Shown in pieces: positions 13,744 through 16,236 of a stretch of DNA of 16,236 bases. The notes beneath the pieces were generated by a model. It did not search any database and was not told the origin of the DNA. It saw only the letters and a list, made by a program, of their open reading frames with translations. Each line of letters starts with the position of its first letter. Positions within the stretch are counted from its first letter, which is position 1. Source of the stretch: CAZBGL01 sp964491375 (GTDB lineage: Bacteria > Desulfobacterota > Deferrisomatia > Deferrisomatales > Deferrisomataceae); assembly GCA_964491375.1 (NCBI GenBank), contig CAZBGL010000216.1:1-16236 (forward strand). Direction: 5' to 3'. Both the position numbers and the translations under genes were made by a program.

Positions 13744-15030
13744 ATGCGTGACGTGGTGATCGTGGCGGGGGCGCGTACGGCGGTGGGGAGCTTCGGTGGG
13801 AGCCTCAAGGACGTTCCCGTGGCGGAACTGGGTGCGACCGTGATCCGAGCGGCCCTGGAGCGGGCGGGCGTCCGACCCGTGACCGGGGAGAAGTTGGCCT
13901 CGTACGGCCCGAAGGCGCTGGCCGGCCAAGGCCGGATCGACCTGGAGACCTCCCACTACCGGTACGATGACGGCCTCCAGCCCCTCCAGGTGGACGAGGT
14001 GATCATGGGCAACGTGGTGGGTGCGGGCCAGGGGCAGAACGTGGCCCGCCAGGCCTCGATCCGGGCCGGCGTGCCCAAGGAGACCCCGGCGTTCACCGTC
14101 AACAAAGTGTGCGCCTCGGGCATGAAGGCCGTCGCACTGGCTGCCCAGGCCATTCTCAGCGGAGAGGCCGGCGTGGTGGTGGCCGGGGGCATGGAGAACA
14201 TGAGCCGTATCCCGTACGCCGTGCCCGCGGCCCGCTGGGGCGCGCGCATGAACGACGCGGCCCTGGTGGACCTGATGGTCCACGATGGGCTGTGGGAGTG
14301 CTTCTACGGGTACCACATGGGCCAGACCGCCGAGAACCTTGCGGAGCTCTACGGCATCAGCCGGCGGGAGCAGGACGAGCTGGGAGTGCTGAGCCACCAG
14401 CGGGCCCGCCAGGCCATGGCGGACGGGCGGTTCGCCGAGGAGATCGTTCCGGTGATGGTCCCCCAGCGCAGGGGGGACCCGGTGCCGTTCGACACGGACG
14501 AGCGGCCCATGGACACGAACATGGAGAAGATGGCCCGTCTCCGCCCCGCGTTCAAGAAGGACGGCACCGTGACGGCCGGCAACGCCTCGGGCATCAACGA
14601 CGGCGCAGCGGCGCTCCTGGTCATGGCGGCCGAGGCGGCCGAGGCCGCCGGGCTCAGGCCCCTGGCCCGCATCGTGGCATGGGCCTCGGGTGGGGTGGAC
14701 CCGGCCTACATGGGGATCGGGCCGGTGCCGGCCACCCGCCGGGCGCTGGAAAGGGCCGGCCTTTCTGTGGACGATCTCGACCTGGTGGAACTCAACGAGG
14801 CGTTCGCGGCCCAGGCCATCGCGTGCATCCGGGAGCTGGGCCTGGACCTGGAAAAGACCAACGTGCTCGGCAGCGGGATTTCATTGGGGCACCCCATCGG
14901 ATGCACCGGGGCCCGCATCGTGTTGAGCCTGGTGAACGAGCTGCGCCGGAGGGGCGGGCGCTGGGGGTTGGCCACCCTGTGCATCGGCGGGGGACAGGGA
15001 ATGGCCATGGTGGTGGAGGCCCTGGACTGA
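13744..15030 (+). CDS. Thiolase (acetyl-CoA C-acyltransferase family) with N-terminal-domain insertion
   Basis: 428 aa, starting at ATG 13744 with GGAGG about 8 nt upstream. Family signatures are all present: VAGARTAVGSFGGSL (7-21), nucleophile Cys123 in VNKVCASGMKAV (119-130), GGMENMS (148-154), ELNEAFAAQA (349-358), GHPIGCTGARI (382-392) with His383, and CIGGGQGMAM (413-422) with the acid/base Cys413. It would reversibly cleave or condense 3-oxoacyl-CoA and acetyl-CoA in the cytoplasm. Usual bacterial thiolases have about 390-400 residues. The excess is an insertion of about 35 residues at 45-81 (from 'PVTGEKLASYG' to 'YRYDDGLQPLQ'), between the first helix and the DEVIMGNV strand. Substrate chain length cannot be read from the sequence. 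It lies downstream of the Re-citrate-synthase-like gene and upstream of a PhzF-family gene. Confidence 0.95.
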   Translation: MRDVVIVAGARTAVGSFGGSLKDVPVAELGATVIRAALERAGVRPVTGEKLASYGPKALAGQGRIDLETSHYRYDDGLQPLQVDEVIMGNVVGAGQGQNVARQASIRAGVPKETPAFTVNKVCASGMKAVALAAQAILSGEAGVVVAGGMENMSRIPYAVPAARWGARMNDAALVDLMVHDGLWECFYGYHMGQTAENLAELYGISRREQDELGVLSHQRARQAMADGRFAEEIVPVMVPQRRGDPVPFDTDERPMDTNMEKMARLRPAFKKDGTVTAGNASGINDGAAALLVMAAEAAEAAGLRPLARIVAWASGGVDPAYMGIGPVPATRRALERAGLSVDDLDLVELNEAFAAQAIACIRELGLDLEKTNVLGSGISLGHPIGCTGARIVLSLVNELRRRGGRWGLATLCIGGGQGMAMVVEALD

Positions 15031-15119
15031 GCTAGGGGGGGCTCCGCTTCTTCCTGAACACGGTACGGGCCAAGGGGCGCCCTGTGCCGCGCCGGGCCTT
15101 TTCGCGGGAGGAGGTCGTC

Positions 15120-16013
15120 ATGCAAACCCGCCCGATCTACATTGTGGACGCGTTCACGCGCACGGCCCTCCAGGGCAACCCGGCCGGAGTCATGCCCCAC
15201 GCCCGGGGCCTGACCGAGGACGACATGCTCGCCGTGGCCCGGGAGATCAACGCCTCCGAGACCGCCTTCGTGCTGCCGAGCAGGCAGGCGGACGTGAAGA
15301 TCCGGTTCTTCACCCCCACACAAGAGGTCCCGTTCTGCGGCCACGCCCTGGTGGGAAGCCTGGCCGTGCTCGCCGAGCTGGGCGAGATCGTGCTGGTGGG
15401 CGAGTTCGTTCGGGTGGCGGTGGAGACCGGGGTGGGGGTGCTCCCGGCGGATCTGGTTCGCACCCCCGGGGGCGTGCGGGTGGACCTGACCCAGGCGCCG
15501 CCCGCCTTTCGGCCGTGCGGGTTGCCTGCCGACCTCCTGGCCGAGGTGTTGGGCGCAGACCCGGAGGACCTGCGCGCGGACCTCCCGGTGGAGCTCGCCT
15601 ACACCGGGCTGTGGCACCTCCTGATTCCCTTGAAGAGCGTGGAGATCCTGGACGGTCTCCTTCCGGATTACCGGAGGCTCGCCACGATCAACCAGGACCT
15701 GGGCGTGTTGACCACCCACGTGTTCGTTGAGGAAGACGGGGTGTTCCACTGCCGGGACTTCAGCCCCGCGGCGGGCATCGACGAGGATCCGGTTACGGGC
15801 ACGGCTTCGGGCGCGTTGGGTGCGTACCTGGTGAGGCACCGGGTGATCCGGCCCGGCGTGCCGGTGACCTTCATCCAAGGCGAGGCGTGCGGCCGGCCCG
15901 GGGAGGTGCGCGTGGTGGTGTCGGGCACGCCGGGTGATCCGAAGGAGGTGGTGGTGGGGGGGCATGCGGTGGTGAGCCTGAGGGGCCACATCCGGCTGGG
16001 GGAGATGGGTTAG
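15120..16013 (+). CDS. PhzF-family isomerase/epimerase-like protein
   Basis: The start is ATG 15120 with GGAGGAGG 6 nt upstream, giving 297 aa; a start at 15084 lacks such a site. PhzF signatures are 'VDAFTRTALQGNPAGVM' (9-25), SETAFVL with Glu47 in the place of the catalytic glutamate (46-52), RFFTPTQEVPFCGHAL (62-77), and the mirror motif DEDPVTGTASGALGAYL (221-237) of the second diaminopimelate-epimerase-like half. PhzF itself isomerises trans-2,3-dihydro-3-hydroxyanthranilate in phenazine synthesis. No other phenazine genes are present, so a different, unknown small-molecule substrate is likely. It follows the thiolase by 89 nt, a gap in which I see no clear terminator. Confidence 0.9.
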   Translation: MQTRPIYIVDAFTRTALQGNPAGVMPHARGLTEDDMLAVAREINASETAFVLPSRQADVKIRFFTPTQEVPFCGHALVGSLAVLAELGEIVLVGEFVRVAVETGVGVLPADLVRTPGGVRVDLTQAPPAFRPCGLPADLLAEVLGADPEDLRADLPVELAYTGLWHLLIPLKSVEILDGLLPDYRRLATINQDLGVLTTHVFVEEDGVFHCRDFSPAAGIDEDPVTGTASGALGAYLVRHRVIRPGVPVTFIQGEACGRPGEVRVVVSGTPGDPKEVVVGGHAVVSLRGHIRLGEMG

Positions 16014-16173
16014 GAGCCTCGTCCGGCCCCGCCCGCCCCGTGGGAGCTCCTTCGGCGAGACCGGCACCGGGCCGAGAGCCGATCGGCAGAAGGTGCACGG
16101 GGGAGGGGCCGGTTCCCCGACTTGCGGGGGCCCGATCCCCGATTCCAGGCAAGCACGAACGTCCGGGAGGGGC
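16014..16173. other. Intergenic gap between convergent genes with weak hairpins
   Basis: It holds a perfect 10-bp palindrome GCCGATCGGC (16078-16087) and a 5-bp stem CCCCG/CGGGG with a 5-nt loop (16115-16129). Neither has a T tract on either strand, so termination is only a guess. Confidence 0.3.
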
Positions 16174-16236
16174 TCAGTGCATCTGCTTGCGGAGCCGCTC
16201 GATCTCGGACCGGATCTTCTCCGCCATCTCGGGGGG
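16174..16236 (-). CDS. C-terminal fragment of an unidentified protein (20 codons)
   Basis: Read on the minus strand, an open frame enters from the window edge and ends at TGA 16176-16174. It encodes the tail EMAEKIRSEIERLRKQMH after two prolines. The heptad-like spacing of I, I, L suggests a terminal amphipathic or coiled helix. Nothing more can be said about the family. Confidence 0.5.
   Translation of the reverse strand, partial: PPEMAEKIRSEIERLRKQMH

Noticed and set aside
15120..16013. Phenazine biosynthesis locus
   Set aside because: Only a PhzF-family gene is present; this family is widespread outside phenazine producers and no other phz gene is nearby.

Overview
This is a GC-rich chromosomal window (about 65-75% GC in genes and higher in two long intergenic stretches). 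Its gene content fits an anaerobic or facultatively anaerobic bacterium of the former Deltaproteobacteria (Desulfobacterota or a close relative). The pointers are a Re-citrate-synthase-like enzyme, a cysteine-dense winged-helix/ferredoxin protein and a molybdenum hydroxylase operon resembling 4-hydroxybenzoyl-CoA reductase. The assignment is an inference from gene types, not from any marker gene. No rRNA, tRNA, CRISPR array, transposase or integrase is visible.

Layout. Positions 1-3363 (+) hold the 3' part of a large PKD/beta-sandwich protein, probably exported. A hairpin cluster at 3388-3425 separates it from a convergent 142-residue protein of unknown function (3504-3932, -). A gene-free, extremely GC-rich stretch follows (3933-4944). 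It carries a palindromic operator-like site and repeat modules called M1 and M2 here. It leads into a winged-helix + poly-cysteine + two-[4Fe-4S] protein (4945-6072, +). A four-gene minus-strand operon then reads from 10227 down to 6100: FAD subunit, [2Fe-2S] subunit, molybdopterin subunit, and a small FMN-split-barrel protein. Upstream of it lies a second gene-free stretch (10228-11533) that carries the same M1 and M2 modules in inverted orientation. On its far side a plus-strand run begins: Re-citrate-synthase-like enzyme fused to a Cache/PDC-like sensor domain (11534-13369), a 93-residue two-helix membrane protein with a TTG start (13375-13656), a thiolase with an unusual insertion (13744-15030), and a PhzF-family protein (15120-16013). 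The window ends in the C-terminal 20 codons of a minus-strand gene.

How the genes may work together. The Re-citrate-synthase-like protein would feed acetyl-CoA and oxaloacetate into citrate, and the thiolase handles acyl/acetoacyl-CoA, so both sit at the acetyl-CoA node. The molybdenum hydroxylase closely resembles the HcrA/HcrC type, but its FAD subunit lacks the extra [4Fe-4S] insertion of true 4-hydroxybenzoyl-CoA reductase. Its substrate therefore stays open (purine, N-heterocycle, aldehyde or aromatic). The winged-helix ferredoxin-like protein looks like an electron-transfer or redox-sensing accessory protein.

The least explained element is the M1/M2 repeat family. Two roughly 200-bp modules are about 85-90% identical by eye between 4171-4577 and 10631-11184. 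They occur in a different order with extra degenerate copies, and in both places they point toward the nearest downstream metalloprotein gene or operon. Single-base indels between copies argue against a protein, so they are either a new intergenic repeat family or a structured RNA/DNA element.
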